From the NCBI RefSeq assembly GCF_900104185.1, contig NZ_FNIZ01000004.1:124001-188000 (forward strand): a stretch of DNA of 64,000 nucleotides. Reading direction: 5' to 3'. The position numbers and the translations under genes are program-made. Below, piece by piece: positions 51,559 through 60,483 of the stretch. A model generated the notes under the pieces. That model did not search any database, was not told the origin of the DNA, and was given only the letters and a program-made list of their open reading frames with translations. Origin of the DNA: Halobacillus aidingensis (GTDB lineage: Bacteria > Bacillota > Bacilli > Bacillales > Halobacillaceae). Numbering within the stretch: position 1 is the stretch's first letter; every line of letters starts with the position of its first letter.

Positions 51559-51923
51559 ATCCACTTCTCCTTTTTTGAGCCCGGGGCTCATTTTTTATAA
51601 GTAAATAACTAGTACAAGCAACGAAAGCTCTACCTGTTATAAAACAGTAAGAGTGCCATTTTATAGCTAACGTTACTAGAGTAAAATATAATCTTGTGAA
51701 GCACAACACATTCTTACAAAATAAACGCTTTTAATCATAATTTTTTCATAATCCCCGTTCTTTTTACAGCATTTTCAATCAAAAAGACGGATTTATCGCT
51801 CTTATTATCATTCGCTAAAGATATTTTCTCATTCTAGAATATACCTATTTTATATGAGAAAAGGTTCTCCATACGAGGAGGAGGCTAACCATGAACCCGA
51901 TTAGCCCCCTCCTCCAATCATTA
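51559..51923. other. 365-base gap before the DUF1641 operon
   Basis: AT-rich regulatory region of the minus-strand DUF1641 gene. It contains TGAGCCC-G-GGGCTCA (51576-51590) next to the ribosome site, the palindrome TTGTG-AAG-CACAA (51694-51706), and the hairpin GGAGGAGGCTAA/TTAGCCCCCTCC (51879-51915) that may end the aldo/keto reductase gene. A 13-codon plus-strand frame at 51891 has a good ribosome site but overlaps that hairpin. Confidence 0.55.
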
Positions 51924-52841
51924 TTACGGTAAATCGTTACCAGCAGCTCGGTAAAGCTCGTACCATTCTTCTCTAGACAAGACAATATGAGAAGCTTTGG
52001 CAATGTCCTGCATTCGCTGAGTATTCATTGTGCCAACGACAGGTTGAATGTTAGCCGGGTGACGCAGAATCCAGGCTATTGCGATGGCAGAATCCGTCAC
52101 CTCATACTTTTCAGCAAGTTCCTGAAGCTTGGCATTCACCTCTGGGAAAGCGTCATTGCCTACAAAAGGACCTTCGATCATTCCGTGCTGGAATGGTGAC
52201 CATGCTTGAATGGTCATATCATGCAGTCGGCAATACTCCAAGACATTGCTGTCCCTGACGACGGCAGGATCGTTTTGCATGTTCACATTGAATCCAGCAT
52301 CAATCATCGGCGTATGGACGAGGCTGAGTTGCAGCTGGTTGACGATTAAACTTTCTCCCACATACTTCTTCAAGAGTTCCATTTGCATCGGGTTTTGGTT
52401 ACTCACACCAAAGTAACGAACCTTTCCGCTTTCTTTCAGTGCGGCGAACGCTTCCGCTACTTCTTCCGGCTCCATCAAAGCATCTGGACGGTGCAGCAAT
52501 AAACTATCCACATACTCTGTATTCAACCGCTTAAGACTTCCGTCCACTGACTCCAAAATATGCTCTTTAGAAAAATCAAAGAACCCTTTACGAATGCCGC
52601 ACTTCGTTTGAAGCTTGATGTCTTCACGTGGCACGCCGGTCGTTTTCAGTGCTTCAGCAAATACAGACTCCGATTCTCCTTTTCCATAGATATCGGCGTG
52701 ATCAAATAAGTCGACCCCATTCTCGACCGCATTTGTGATCACTTCCGATGCCTCCTTCGTGCTCAGTTCACTCATTCTCATACAGCCGAGTGAAATCTCC
52801 CCGACCTCTAAATCACTTTTCCCTAATCGAATTTTCTTCAC
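51924..52841 (-). CDS. Aldo/keto reductase
   Basis: NADPH-dependent oxidoreductase of the AKR superfamily, 305 residues. The catalytic tetrad is visible as Asp and Tyr in LFDHADIYGKGESE, Lys in LQTKCGIRKG and His in SLLLHRPDALM. The cofactor region includes AIAWILRHPANIQPVVGTMN. It resembles the YdhF group of Bacilli; substrate unknown. GTG at 52841 has GGTGG seven bases upstream. Divergent from the P450 gene across a gap that holds a perfect 51-base palindrome. Confidence 0.92.
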   Translation of the reverse strand: MKKIRLGKSDLEVGEISLGCMRMSELSTKEASEVITNAVENGVDLFDHADIYGKGESESVFAEALKTTGVPREDIKLQTKCGIRKGFFDFSKEHILESVDGSLKRLNTEYVDSLLLHRPDALMEPEEVAEAFAALKESGKVRYFGVSNQNPMQMELLKKYVGESLIVNQLQLSLVHTPMIDAGFNVNMQNDPAVVRDSNVLEYCRLHDMTIQAWSPFQHGMIEGPFVGNDAFPEVNAKLQELAEKYEVTDSAIAIAWILRHPANIQPVVGTMNTQRMQDIAKASHIVLSREEWYELYRAAGNDLP

Positions 52842-52918
52842 ATTGCTTCCACCTTTCTTAACCTACCTATCCTTATCCTATCACTTTCCCTCAAAACCGT
52901 AAGGAATAACGCTTACAA

Positions 52919-52969
52919 TAAAAGGAGTACCAGGTCATCCAGAATCTGGATGACCTGGTACTCCTTTTA
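52919..52969. repeat. Perfect 51-base palindrome with the CCAGGTCATCCA core (copy 2)
   Basis: 25-base perfect arms (start TAAAAGGAGTACCAGG) around a single central A. It lies between two divergent genes, where neither transcript ends. The central 31 bases match the hairpin at 50070-50110 except for two loop bases, while the outer arms differ but still pair. Confidence 0.8.
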
Positions 52970-53037
52970 TTTCCATTTATCTTCAATCCCTTATATAATC
53001 CAAGATAGACAGATCATTTCAGAGGAGGAGATATGTA

Positions 53038-54234
53038 ATGGGGAATTTGGAAACACTTCATCAGTCGAATTTTAAAATAGGAGCCTATTCGTTTTACGAA
53101 GATCTTCGCGAAGGGCAGCCAATTTTTCCAATGAACAGTGATGGAACGAACCACTCTTGGATGATTACCAAATACGATCACGTGAAAGAGCTATTAAAAT
53201 CACCCAGTTTCATTAAAGACCAAAGCAAGTTATTCTCTTCTGCTTCTAAAGACACCGAAAAAGACGACTTCAACATCTTCCAAAACATGATGCTGGACGT
53301 CGACCCACCTGACCATACACGCCTGCGCAAACTTGTCCAACCTTACTTCAATCCTAAAACCATTAAGCAGCTGGAACCAAGAATCTGTGAAATTGCGGAT
53401 GATCTATTAAACCAAATGAAACAAAAAGAAACGAAGGTCGACTTAATTGATGATTACGCTTTTCCACTGCCCATTATCGTCATCAGTGAGATGCTCGGGG
53501 TCCCCGCAGAGGACCGGGATAAATTCAGACAATGGTCCAACACCATCGTCTCTGCCTCCAACGAAATGGACCCTGACTTTATGGTTGATGTAGAAGCTTT
53601 TACTACATACCTGACAGAGCTTTTTGAACAACGAAAAGCAGAACCTCAGGATGACTTGGTTTCCCACCTCATCCAAACTGAAGAAGACGGGGAGCAGCTG
53701 ACAAGGAATGAACTCTACTCTATGATCGTCCTTTTGATCATCGCCGGCCACGAAACGACGGTCAATTTGATCGGGAACACCATGTTTGCCCTGTTTAAAC
53801 ATCCTGACCAATTTGAAAAAGTAAAAGATGATTGTACCCTCATTCCTGGTGCGATCGAAGAAGGACTTCGCTATTACAGCCCTGTCGATTTTTCGACCGC
53901 TCGCTGGGCAGATGAGGACATTGATTTCCATGGCCAGCTCATCCGGCGTGGGGATTTCATTGTCGCGTCGATTAGTTCAGCCAACCGTGATGAAGAAAAG
54001 TTTGAACGTGCCTCTCAGTTTGATATTACAAGAGAAAGAAATGCTCATGTCGCATTTGGGTTCGGGATCCACTTTTGTCTCGGCGCACCTCTCGCCCGCC
54101 TCGAAGGGAAAATTGCGCTGGAAAAATTACTAACGACATTCCCGGATATCGATCTGAACCTCGATGTAAACCCACCCGAATGGCGTTCCGTCTTCCTTTT
54201 AAGAGGCCTGGATTCCCTTCCTGTTTCTTTGTGA
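53038..54234 (+). CDS. Cytochrome P450 (CYP109/YjiB-like)
   Basis: Soluble haem monooxygenase of 398 residues, the usual bacterial class I size. The oxygen-activation helix IIAGHETT (near 235), the ExxR region EEGLRYYSPV, and the haem loop FGFGIHFCLGAPLAR with Cys347 as iron ligand are all intact. It resembles B. subtilis YjiB (CYP109), a hydroxylase of steroids and fatty acids; the true substrate here is unknown. No ferredoxin gene is adjacent. ATG follows GAGGAGGAG. A terminator follows between convergent genes. Confidence 0.93.
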   Translation: MGNLETLHQSNFKIGAYSFYEDLREGQPIFPMNSDGTNHSWMITKYDHVKELLKSPSFIKDQSKLFSSASKDTEKDDFNIFQNMMLDVDPPDHTRLRKLVQPYFNPKTIKQLEPRICEIADDLLNQMKQKETKVDLIDDYAFPLPIIVISEMLGVPAEDRDKFRQWSNTIVSASNEMDPDFMVDVEAFTTYLTELFEQRKAEPQDDLVSHLIQTEEDGEQLTRNELYSMIVLLIIAGHETTVNLIGNTMFALFKHPDQFEKVKDDCTLIPGAIEEGLRYYSPVDFSTARWADEDIDFHGQLIRRGDFIVASISSANRDEEKFERASQFDITRERNAHVAFGFGIHFCLGAPLARLEGKIALEKLLTTFPDIDLNLDVNPPEWRSVFLLRGLDSLPVSL

Positions 54235-54243
54235 ACAAAAAAC

Positions 54244-54276
54244 AGCCACTTGATGAACGCATCAAGTGGCTCTTAT
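54244..54276. terminator. Bidirectional terminator between P450 and TspO-like genes
   Basis: AGCCACTTGATG and CATCAAGTGGCT pair perfectly around AACG; T-rich on the plus side (TTATTTTTTT) and A-rich upstream, so it can serve both genes. Confidence 0.88.
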
Positions 54277-54998
54277 TTTTTTCTGAATCCATATAAAATG
54301 GTGAGCACAAGCAGCAGTCCCGCAAGAATAAAAGCGGAGTTCACTACAAGAGGCACGTCGCTGCCCTGATTTTTCACCCCGATGCCGATAAACGCCCAGA
54401 CAAAAACGAGCGGATACACCCAATCATCCTGGCTTTTCATGAAGTAAATAGCAAGCAGTGTGCCTACAATCATCAACAGTACCGTCCATACAGTCGCGGA
54501 AATTCCGAACCCATCCCAGCCGATGTAGGTTAAATAATAGCTGATGTTCGCGATGGTGGCGACGCTGATCCAACCGAGATAAACAGAAAACGGAAGACGA
54601 TCGAAAAAAGAAGCCTCATTTTTCTGTAAGGTCTGATATAAACGGATCAATGTGAGCAACAATCCAATCATCACCAAGACGGAAATTCCGAAAAATTCAT
54701 AGTGCCACATAAAGATCCAGAGACTATTCAGCAGGCTGCTTAAGACGAAGAGACCACTTGTCTCTTGGTAGATGGGCAGGTCCCGTCTACTTTTCGGAAA
54801 CTGTCGAATCACCCAGATGCCTAGTAAAATGTAAATAAGTCCCCATATACTGAACACATACCCCGCAGGAGTGAATAACACGTTCAGACGGTTGGATATT
54901 TCACCTGTCGTCTGACCATTCAAGGGCAAAGCATTAGCAAGTCCATTCACAGTGACGACAAGAATGAACGCCAGAACGTTCATGATCCACTTCCCCAT
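54273..54998 (-). CDS. TspO/MBR-like tryptophan-rich membrane protein
   Basis: Integral membrane protein of 241 residues, longer than the 150-180 of classical TspO, with about seven hydrophobic segments. LFTPAGYVFSIWGLIYILLG near residues 40-60 and repeated Trp-rich segments match the extended TspO-like group. Classical TspO binds porphyrins; the role of the long form is unknown. ATG at 54998 follows AGGAGG; the frame extends 16 codons upstream without a site. Confidence 0.8.
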   Translation of the reverse strand: MGKWIMNVLAFILVVTVNGLANALPLNGQTTGEISNRLNVLFTPAGYVFSIWGLIYILLGIWVIRQFPKSRRDLPIYQETSGLFVLSSLLNSLWIFMWHYEFFGISVLVMIGLLLTLIRLYQTLQKNEASFFDRLPFSVYLGWISVATIANISYYLTYIGWDGFGISATVWTVLLMIVGTLLAIYFMKSQDDWVYPLVFVWAFIGIGVKNQGSDVPLVVNSAFILAGLLLVLTILYGFRKK

Positions 54999-55173
54999 AA
55001 AAGTTCCTCCTCTATACTCCGATTGATACATAGTATTCCTTTTCATGCTCTGTTAAAACACCTTCCCCCACATCCACAGTAAAACTCTTCTCCCATTTTC
55101 AGGTTATGCAAATCCAATTTAAGGGAACAGTATAAAGGGTAATTTTTCACACTACGAAAAAGGAGTGGAAAAC

Positions 55174-56064
55174 ATGAACAACAAGCAATTTGAAAAAATG
55201 AAGAACGGAAATGGATTTATCGCTGCGCTTGACCAAAGTGGTGGAAGTACACCGAAAGCGCTGGCCGCTTATGGCGTTCCAGAAGATTCCTATTCAGGTG
55301 AGGATGAAATGTTCGACCTTGTCCACCAAATGCGGACAAGAATCATTACCTCCCCTTCTTTCGATGCCGACCATATCCTCGGTGCCATTCTCTTTGAGCA
55401 AACGATGGACCGGGAAATCGAGGGTCAATATACGGCCGATTATTTAGCCAGCAAAGGGGTCGTCCCTTTCCTTAAAGTCGACAAAGGGCTTGCGGAAAAA
55501 GAAAACGGCGTGCAGCTCATGAAACCGATTGATGATCTTGATGAAACATTACGCCGTGCCAATGAACGTAACATTTTCGGCACAAAGATGCGCTCCGTCA
55601 TCCATGAGCCAAATCCAAGCGGCATCAAAGAAGTCGTTCAACAGCAGTTCGACATTGGAAAAAGAATCATCGCTTCAGACCTTGTACCGATTATTGAACC
55701 AGAAGTTGATATTCACAGCAGTGACAAGGAAAAGTGCGAGGAACTTCTCCAAGATGAGATTTTGAAACACTTAAACGAGTTGTCTGATAGTGAGAACGTC
55801 ATGCTGAAGCTTACGATCCCTACTCAGCCGAACGCATACAAAGAACTCGTCGATCATCCCCGAGTCGTTCGTGTTGTTGCGCTTTCAGGTGGTTATTCCC
55901 GTGAAGAAGCGAACGAAAAGCTTAAGGAAAACGATGGCGTCATCGCAAGTTTCTCCCGCGCCCTGGCCGCAGACTTGAATGCCAATCAGTCTGATGAGGA
56001 ATTCGACGCAGAACTGAAGAAAGCTGTAGATTCCATCTATGATGCTTCGGTTAATAAAAAATAG
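55174..56064 (+). CDS. fda: Class I fructose-bisphosphate aldolase
   Basis: Cleaves fructose-1,6-bisphosphate in glycolysis or forms it in gluconeogenesis, by a Schiff base rather than zinc. The 296 residues match the staphylococcal FdaB type. [13 protein letters not shown] is the N-terminal phosphate loop; the Schiff-base Lys lies in [12 protein letters not shown], and Lys in FLKVDKGL is also conserved. ATG at 55174 has AGGAG eight bases upstream; GTG three codons before overlaps the site. Useful for running gluconeogenesis on triose phosphate from KDPG cleavage, though it is unlinked to that cluster. Confidence 0.94.
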   Translation: MNNKQFEKMKNGNGFIAALDQSGGSTPKALAAYGVPEDSYSGEDEMFDLVHQMRTRIITSPSFDADHILGAILFEQTMDREIEGQYTADYLASKGVVPFLKVDKGLAEKENGVQLMKPIDDLDETLRRANERNIFGTKMRSVIHEPNPSGIKEVVQQQFDIGKRIIASDLVPIIEPEVDIHSSDKEKCEELLQDEILKHLNELSDSENVMLKLTIPTQPNAYKELVDHPRVVRVVALSGGYSREEANEKLKENDGVIASFSRALAADLNANQSDEEFDAELKKAVDSIYDASVNKK

Positions 56065-56069
56065 AGGAC

Positions 56070-56103
56070 AAAAAAGGTGTGATCCAATGATCGCACCTTT
56101 TTT
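56070..56103. terminator. Bidirectional terminator between aldolase and cadA
   Basis: AAAAAAGGTGTGATC and GATCGCACCTTTTTT pair (one G-T) around CAAT; it ends four bases before the cadA stop. Confidence 0.88.
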
Positions 56104-56106
56104 ATA

Positions 56107-58695
56107 TTATTTATTTCTTAATAGTCTCATACTGTTGAGAATAACAAGTAAAGCTGCCCCTGTATCACTTAACACAGCCATCCATAAAGTCAGGACTCCC
56201 GGAAAAATGAGCATCAAGGCCGCAAGCTTCGTCACTAAGGAGAACCACACATTCTGTTTAATAATTTTCATCGCTTTTCTGCTCAAACGGATCGTGTGAG
56301 GAAGCTTCTCCAAATTATCGGCCATCAGGACAATATCTGCGGTTTCCATAGCTGTATCAGTCCCTGCTCCTCCCATAGCGATTCCAAGATCTGAGGTCGC
56401 TAAAGCCGGGGCATCATTGATTCCATCTCCAACCATGGCGACATTCTTTCCTTCCGCTTGGAGCTTTTTCACAGCTGAAACTTTATCCTCAGGTAAGAGC
56501 TCAGCGAAATAGCGATCGACACCTGTTTCCCTGGCAATCTTATCTGCTGTTCCTTTGTTGTCCCCTGTGAGCATCACCATTTCCTGCATACCAACCTGCT
56601 TCAGCTTTTGAATCGATTGAACGGTGATATCCCGGATGGTATCAGCAACAGCGATGAGGCCTAGAACTTTGGCTGAAGTTCCTACAATGACAATGGTATG
56701 CCCCTCTTTTTGCAACTGGTCAATCCGACCTTTAATCTCAGAAAAAGGCACCTGCATCTCTTCAAACAACTTCGGACTTCCAGCAAAATATTCAACGCCA
56801 CCCAACTTCGCCTTCGCACCTTTTCCTGGGATTGCTTGGAAGTCTTCGCCTTCTATCGCCGTCATGTTTCGTTCTGATGCATACGTCGTAATCGCCTGAG
56901 CAATCGGGTGAGTGGAATGTTCTTCAATGGTCCGCGTCACACGGATCAACTCATCTTCGCTCACAACTAATGCGTGCACTTCAGAAACCTTTGGACGCCC
57001 TTCTGTAAGTGTCCCTGTCTTATCGAAAGCGATGGCTTTAATAGTTCCCGCTTTTTCCAGAAACGTACCGCCCTTGATGAGGACACCATTCTTAGCTGCA
57101 TTTCCGATAGCTGAAACAATCGCGACTGGTGTAGAAATGACAAGAGCACAAGGACAGGCGACCACGAGTAAAGCGAGCCCTTTATACAGCCACTCTCCCC
57201 ACGTACCAAAGCCAAAGAGAGGCGGAATGATCATGACCAACAGAGCGAGAGTGAAAACAATCGGCGTATAGACACGCGCAAAACGATCCACGAAAGCCTG
57301 GGTGGGGGCCCTTTTCTCTTGAGCCTCTTCTACAAGGTGGATAATTTTTGCTATCGTTGTATCTTCTACGAGCTTCGTCACTTCAATCTCTAACGATCCA
57401 CTTTCATTTACTGTACCTGCATAAACGATATCTCCCGTTTGTTTATCTACAGGCAATGATTCTCCCGTTATCGGAGCTTGGTTGACACTGGATGTGCCAG
57501 TCATGACGTCACCATCCAAGGGAATCTTCTCGCCAGGTTTAACGACGATGACCTCACCAATCCCAACGTCTTCTACCGCTTTACGGACGAGTTGGTTGCC
57601 TGATTTGACACTAGCTTCTTTGGGTGTGAGATTAATCAAACTTCTGATCGATTCTCGTGTTCGTTCAATCGATCGGTTTTGGAGTGTATTTCCTAATGCG
57701 AACAGCCATACAACCATGGCTCCCTCAAACCACTCTCCGATCAAGGCAGCCCCGATGGCGGCGGATGCCATGAGGACGTTCATATCCAAGGAGCCGCTCT
57801 TGATTGCATAAAAAGCACTTCTCGCAGGCTTGAACCCGCCTATCAGTATGGCCACCGCATAAAAGGCAGGAATGAATTCATCCGGAAGATTTGTGAACGA
57901 TCCAATAAAACCGAGACCAAGAAACAGACCAGATAAAGTCGTTGTCGATGTCCCTTTACCTTTGGCAGCTTTCTGATTTTGGTCGTCATCTTTTCCTTCC
58001 AAGGAAGCTTGAAATCCGGCTCTGCCTACTTCCTTTACAATTTCTTTCGCGGAGGTCGTATGTTGAATCTGCATCTTCCCTGTTGAAAATTGGACTTGAA
58101 CGTCTTGAACGGCAGGATTTTTGCTCAAATGCTTTTCAATCGTCATAGCACAAGAACCACAATCCATCCCCTCTATTTTATAGGTTTGTTTATTCTTAGA
58201 AGAATCCACCGGTTCCGCTTCAAAGCCCAATTTACGAATATGTTTCGGAATCTGCTCATAAAGAGATTCATTCTCAGCATCTATCGTCATCTTCCCTGTC
58301 CCGTACTGAACGCTGACCGATTGAACGCCGCTAACCTTCTGAAGCCCTTTTTCAATTGTAGCGGCACAAGAAGGACAGTCCATGCCTTTCACCTCGAATT
58401 TCGCCACGTTTAAGCTTTCAGACCTTCCAACATCCCCACTTGAGCTACAACAAGAAATCTCTTCCTGCACATTTCCACAACAATGGTCTTGAGTCGCTTC
58501 AGGCTCCTTTTCCTCCTTGGCGCTCGAGCAACAATTCGTTTCCGTCTTATCATCTTGCTTAGCGCTGGAACTGGAACAACAGTCGACTTCCACCACTCGT
58601 TCCTCCTCCTTAGTACTGGAGCAACAAGACACCACTTCATCTTTTAAAACCTCTTCCGAACTTGAACAGCAGCTCGCTTTTTTCTCCTCACTCAT
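56107..58695 (-). CDS. cadA: Heavy-metal P1B-ATPase CadA with cysteine-pair N-terminal tail
   Basis: Exports Cd2+, Zn2+ or Pb2+ using ATP. The 862-residue protein carries six Cys-Cys pairs in the first 83 residues (9-10, 24-25, 39-40, 55-56, 72-73, 82-83), five of them as CCSS, in an acidic Ser/Glu-rich tail. Two HMA domains follow (GMDCPSC near 103, GMDCGSC near 180), then eight membrane segments, the ACPCALVI metal-path motif, the phosphorylation site DKTGTLT and GDGINDAPAL. The tail may buffer metal. ATG at 58695 is eight bases from GAGG. Follows cadC by 21 bases. Confidence 0.95.
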   Translation of the reverse strand: MSEEKKASCCSSSEEVLKDEVVSCCSSTKEEERVVEVDCCSSSSAKQDDKTETNCCSSAKEEKEPEATQDHCCGNVQEEISCCSSSGDVGRSESLNVAKFEVKGMDCPSCAATIEKGLQKVSGVQSVSVQYGTGKMTIDAENESLYEQIPKHIRKLGFEAEPVDSSKNKQTYKIEGMDCGSCAMTIEKHLSKNPAVQDVQVQFSTGKMQIQHTTSAKEIVKEVGRAGFQASLEGKDDDQNQKAAKGKGTSTTTLSGLFLGLGFIGSFTNLPDEFIPAFYAVAILIGGFKPARSAFYAIKSGSLDMNVLMASAAIGAALIGEWFEGAMVVWLFALGNTLQNRSIERTRESIRSLINLTPKEASVKSGNQLVRKAVEDVGIGEVIVVKPGEKIPLDGDVMTGTSSVNQAPITGESLPVDKQTGDIVYAGTVNESGSLEIEVTKLVEDTTIAKIIHLVEEAQEKRAPTQAFVDRFARVYTPIVFTLALLVMIIPPLFGFGTWGEWLYKGLALLVVACPCALVISTPVAIVSAIGNAAKNGVLIKGGTFLEKAGTIKAIAFDKTGTLTEGRPKVSEVHALVVSEDELIRVTRTIEEHSTHPIAQAITTYASERNMTAIEGEDFQAIPGKGAKAKLGGVEYFAGSPKLFEEMQVPFSEIKGRIDQLQKEGHTIVIVGTSAKVLGLIAVADTIRDITVQSIQKLKQVGMQEMVMLTGDNKGTADKIARETGVDRYFAELLPEDKVSAVKKLQAEGKNVAMVGDGINDAPALATSDLGIAMGGAGTDTAMETADIVLMADNLEKLPHTIRLSRKAMKIIKQNVWFSLVTKLAALMLIFPGVLTLWMAVLSDTGAALLVILNSMRLLRNK

Positions 58696-58716
58696 TCCTC
58701 TCACCTCTGTTTCTCT

Positions 58717-59088
58717 CTATACTTCATTCGAGTGTTGAATCGCAATAGAAACCAACTGGTGTACATGCTCGTCAGCCAAAGAATAGAAAACGAGTTTCCC
58801 TTCCTTACGGTATTTGGCTAATTTCATATTTCGCAGTAACCGGAGGTGATGAGAAGCGGTGGCAGTCGTTGAACCAATAATGTTGGCTACATCACATACA
58901 CAGAGCTCGTTTTCAAGTGTCAGGGCATAAGCGATCTTTAATCGTGTGGCATCGGAAAGGGCTTTGAAAATCAGCTCCACTCCAAGGACTTCATCCATCT
59001 TCGGCTGGACTCTTTGGACAAGTTCTTCGTCATAACAAAAAGTATCGCACGTATCTTTCGGTGCTTTCTTCACAACATTTTCACTCAA
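58717..59088 (-). CDS. cadC: ArsR/SmtB-family metal-sensing repressor CadC
   Basis: Represses cadCA until Cd, Pb or Zn binds. About 123 residues with the winged-helix recognition segment ASHHLRLLRNMKLAKYRKEGK. The metal site residues are visible: Cys-x3-Cys in DTCDTFCYDEE and Cys-x-Cys in ELCVCD, as in pI258 CadC. TTG at 59088 is preferred, with AGG eight bases upstream; the longer frame to ATG 59103 lies over the operator. Operators flank the start. Confidence 0.93.
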   Translation of the reverse strand: MSENVVKKAPKDTCDTFCYDEELVQRVQPKMDEVLGVELIFKALSDATRLKIAYALTLENELCVCDVANIIGSTTATASHHLRLLRNMKLAKYRKEGKLVFYSLADEHVHQLVSIAIQHSNEV

Positions 59089-59100
59089 TATATTCACCTT

Positions 59101-59121
59101 CATTCAAATATTCGTTTTAAT
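59101..59121. promoter_or_regulatory. CadC-type operator, proximal
   Basis: CATTCAAATATTCGTTTTAA overlaps the possible ATG of cadC. Its CATTCAAATATT half equals the right half of the pI258 cad operator (AATATTTGAATG). Confidence 0.55.
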
Positions 59122-59168
59122 GTTTAATTATAGTGTATGCCCTCTTTTCTAACTTCGTCAATGATAAT

Positions 59169-59190
59169 AATCAAACATTTATTTGAATAT
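59169..59190. promoter_or_regulatory. CadC-type operator, distal
   Basis: TCAAACATTTATTTGA is an imperfect palindrome with the TATTCAAATAAATGTTTGA pattern on the minus strand, close to the known cad/ArsR-family operator TCAAATAAATATTTGA. About 80 bases before cadC. Confidence 0.7.
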
Positions 59191-59196
59191 AAAATA

Positions 59197-59244
59197 ACCT
59201 GTTTTCCAAAGAAGCTTAAGTAGAATGCACTTTGGAAAACAGGT
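59197..59244 (-). terminator. Terminator after the DUF3231 gene
   Basis: ACCTGTTTTCCAAAG and its exact complement form a 15-base stem with an 18-base loop; the minus strand continues TTATTTTAT. Confidence 0.8.
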
Positions 59245-59259
59245 TTGACCAAAATTTCA

Positions 59260-60279
59260 TTATTTTCTTTTCAACCCTTTGCCCAACTGGTCCCGATCAG
59301 GAGCTGCAGGAGGCTCTTCCAGCCATTTATTCTTGATCATAATTTCCGCTCCGTCCTGCGCATACTGGCCGACTTCTGCAGATAACCGTTCATAATTCAA
59401 AGTGAGGTCGCTCCTCTGACTGGCAGCGGCTGCCGTAGCGTAATTCCCGAACCCTGCAGAGTTAAGAAGGCTCACTTGGAACATCATCAATTTATCAGAA
59501 AAAACAGGTGTCGTACTATCTGTAATCGCATGATTTGGAGAAATCGGGGAGGGAATATCGTCTTTCATTAACGTCTTCGAAAGAATATCGATATGTTTTT
59601 TAGATATTTCTTTTCCGCGTTTCATGTATTGGCTGACCTGGTGAGATTGCGACGACTGCATAAAGCTTGAAATGAGCATAATTCCAATTTGGTTTGTTTC
59701 GATATTCAAACTTAAATGGGTAATCTCAATCGCGTTAAGGATCCGGTGATTTTTCAGTGGATTTATCCCTTTCAAGTATCCGACATCATTAACGAAAGAG
59801 AACTGTTTCGGGTAGGGAATATAGGGCCTTTTTAAAAACAAACCTTTCTCTAACGCCGTTTCTGAAGCCGATCGATATAAATCCTGCACCTGATGCAGGG
59901 CATGCCCGTAGAAATCCTGGATATCCCTTCTTGAAGCCACAGCCAAATTACCCGTATGAACGACCATCCCAACCCGTCCCATGTGTAACATAAAGGTCAG
60001 TTTAAAAGTATCTGTATAAAGGTCAGGTGCTTGAAGTTCTACATCCTTCTCCGAGAATCCATAAGGAATAGGTAAGTTTTCCTTCTTGAATATGGACTCA
60101 ATCTTATAAACATGTTGTTCTGAAATTTTTACCGCCTTTTTAATAATCGGTTTGACATCCTCATCCCGCACTTTTTCGTACATATATTTCACGAATTGAA
60201 GACTCATACTATCATACAAATAGGTCGTCCATAAGCTTCCTAATTCAGATGCAGTTAAATCAATCTTTTTATTGGTCAT
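59260..60279 (-). CDS. DUF3231 protein (two ferritin-like helical repeats)
   Basis: A 339-residue protein of the DUF3231 family: two tandem helical halves (about 1-165 and 175-335), each opening with an ELxxLWxxY- or EITHLSLNIE-like helix and containing IESIF-KKENLPIP or IDILSKTLMKDDIPSP. These resemble spore-coat CotF/ferritin-like four-helix bundles. Function unknown; spore or stress roles have been suggested for the group. ATG at 60279 follows AAAAGGGG; a 24-codon upstream extension is rejected. Confidence 0.85.
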   Translation of the reverse strand: MTNKKIDLTASELGSLWTTYLYDSMSLQFVKYMYEKVRDEDVKPIIKKAVKISEQHVYKIESIFKKENLPIPYGFSEKDVELQAPDLYTDTFKLTFMLHMGRVGMVVHTGNLAVASRRDIQDFYGHALHQVQDLYRSASETALEKGLFLKRPYIPYPKQFSFVNDVGYLKGINPLKNHRILNAIEITHLSLNIETNQIGIMLISSFMQSSQSHQVSQYMKRGKEISKKHIDILSKTLMKDDIPSPISPNHAITDSTTPVFSDKLMMFQVSLLNSAGFGNYATAAAASQRSDLTLNYERLSAEVGQYAQDGAEIMIKNKWLEEPPAAPDRDQLGKGLKRK

Positions 60280-60361
60280 GATTAAACCCCTTTTTCTTTT
60301 GCCTGATCTACAAATCCTACCCTTAATTTGAGCGTGCAGTAGAGAATTCATACATCACTTC

Positions 60362-60480
60362 CTATGGTGCGGTGCTCGATTCCTTTGGGGGTGTTTCCCC
60401 CTCCTTTGGCGCGTCTCACACCCGCTTTGGCGCGATAACATTCTCTTCAGCACGGGGGTGTGTTCCTCTTTGGGGAACTA
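60362..60480. repeat. Decayed 21-base tandem repeat
   Basis: Units begin at 60362, 60383, 60404, 60425, 60446 and 60468. The clearest two share CTTTGGCGCG, others read CTATGGTGCG or CTTTGGGG. Units are 21 bases (one 22). Located in the gap between the YhgE-like gene's terminator and the DUF3231 gene. Confidence 0.6.
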
Positions 60481-60483
60481 AAA

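Noticed and set aside
51694-51706. Rex-type redox operator before the DUF1641-NDH operon
   Set aside because: TTGTG and CACAA arms are only three bases apart; Rex sites need about eight between them.
51891-51932. 13-codon plus-strand peptide with a good ribosome site
   Set aside because: It coincides with the hairpin after the aldo/keto reductase gene, runs over that gene's stop, and no promoter is clear.
60362-60480. CRISPR array
   Set aside because: Units are contiguous 21-base repeats without spacers, and no cas genes are present.
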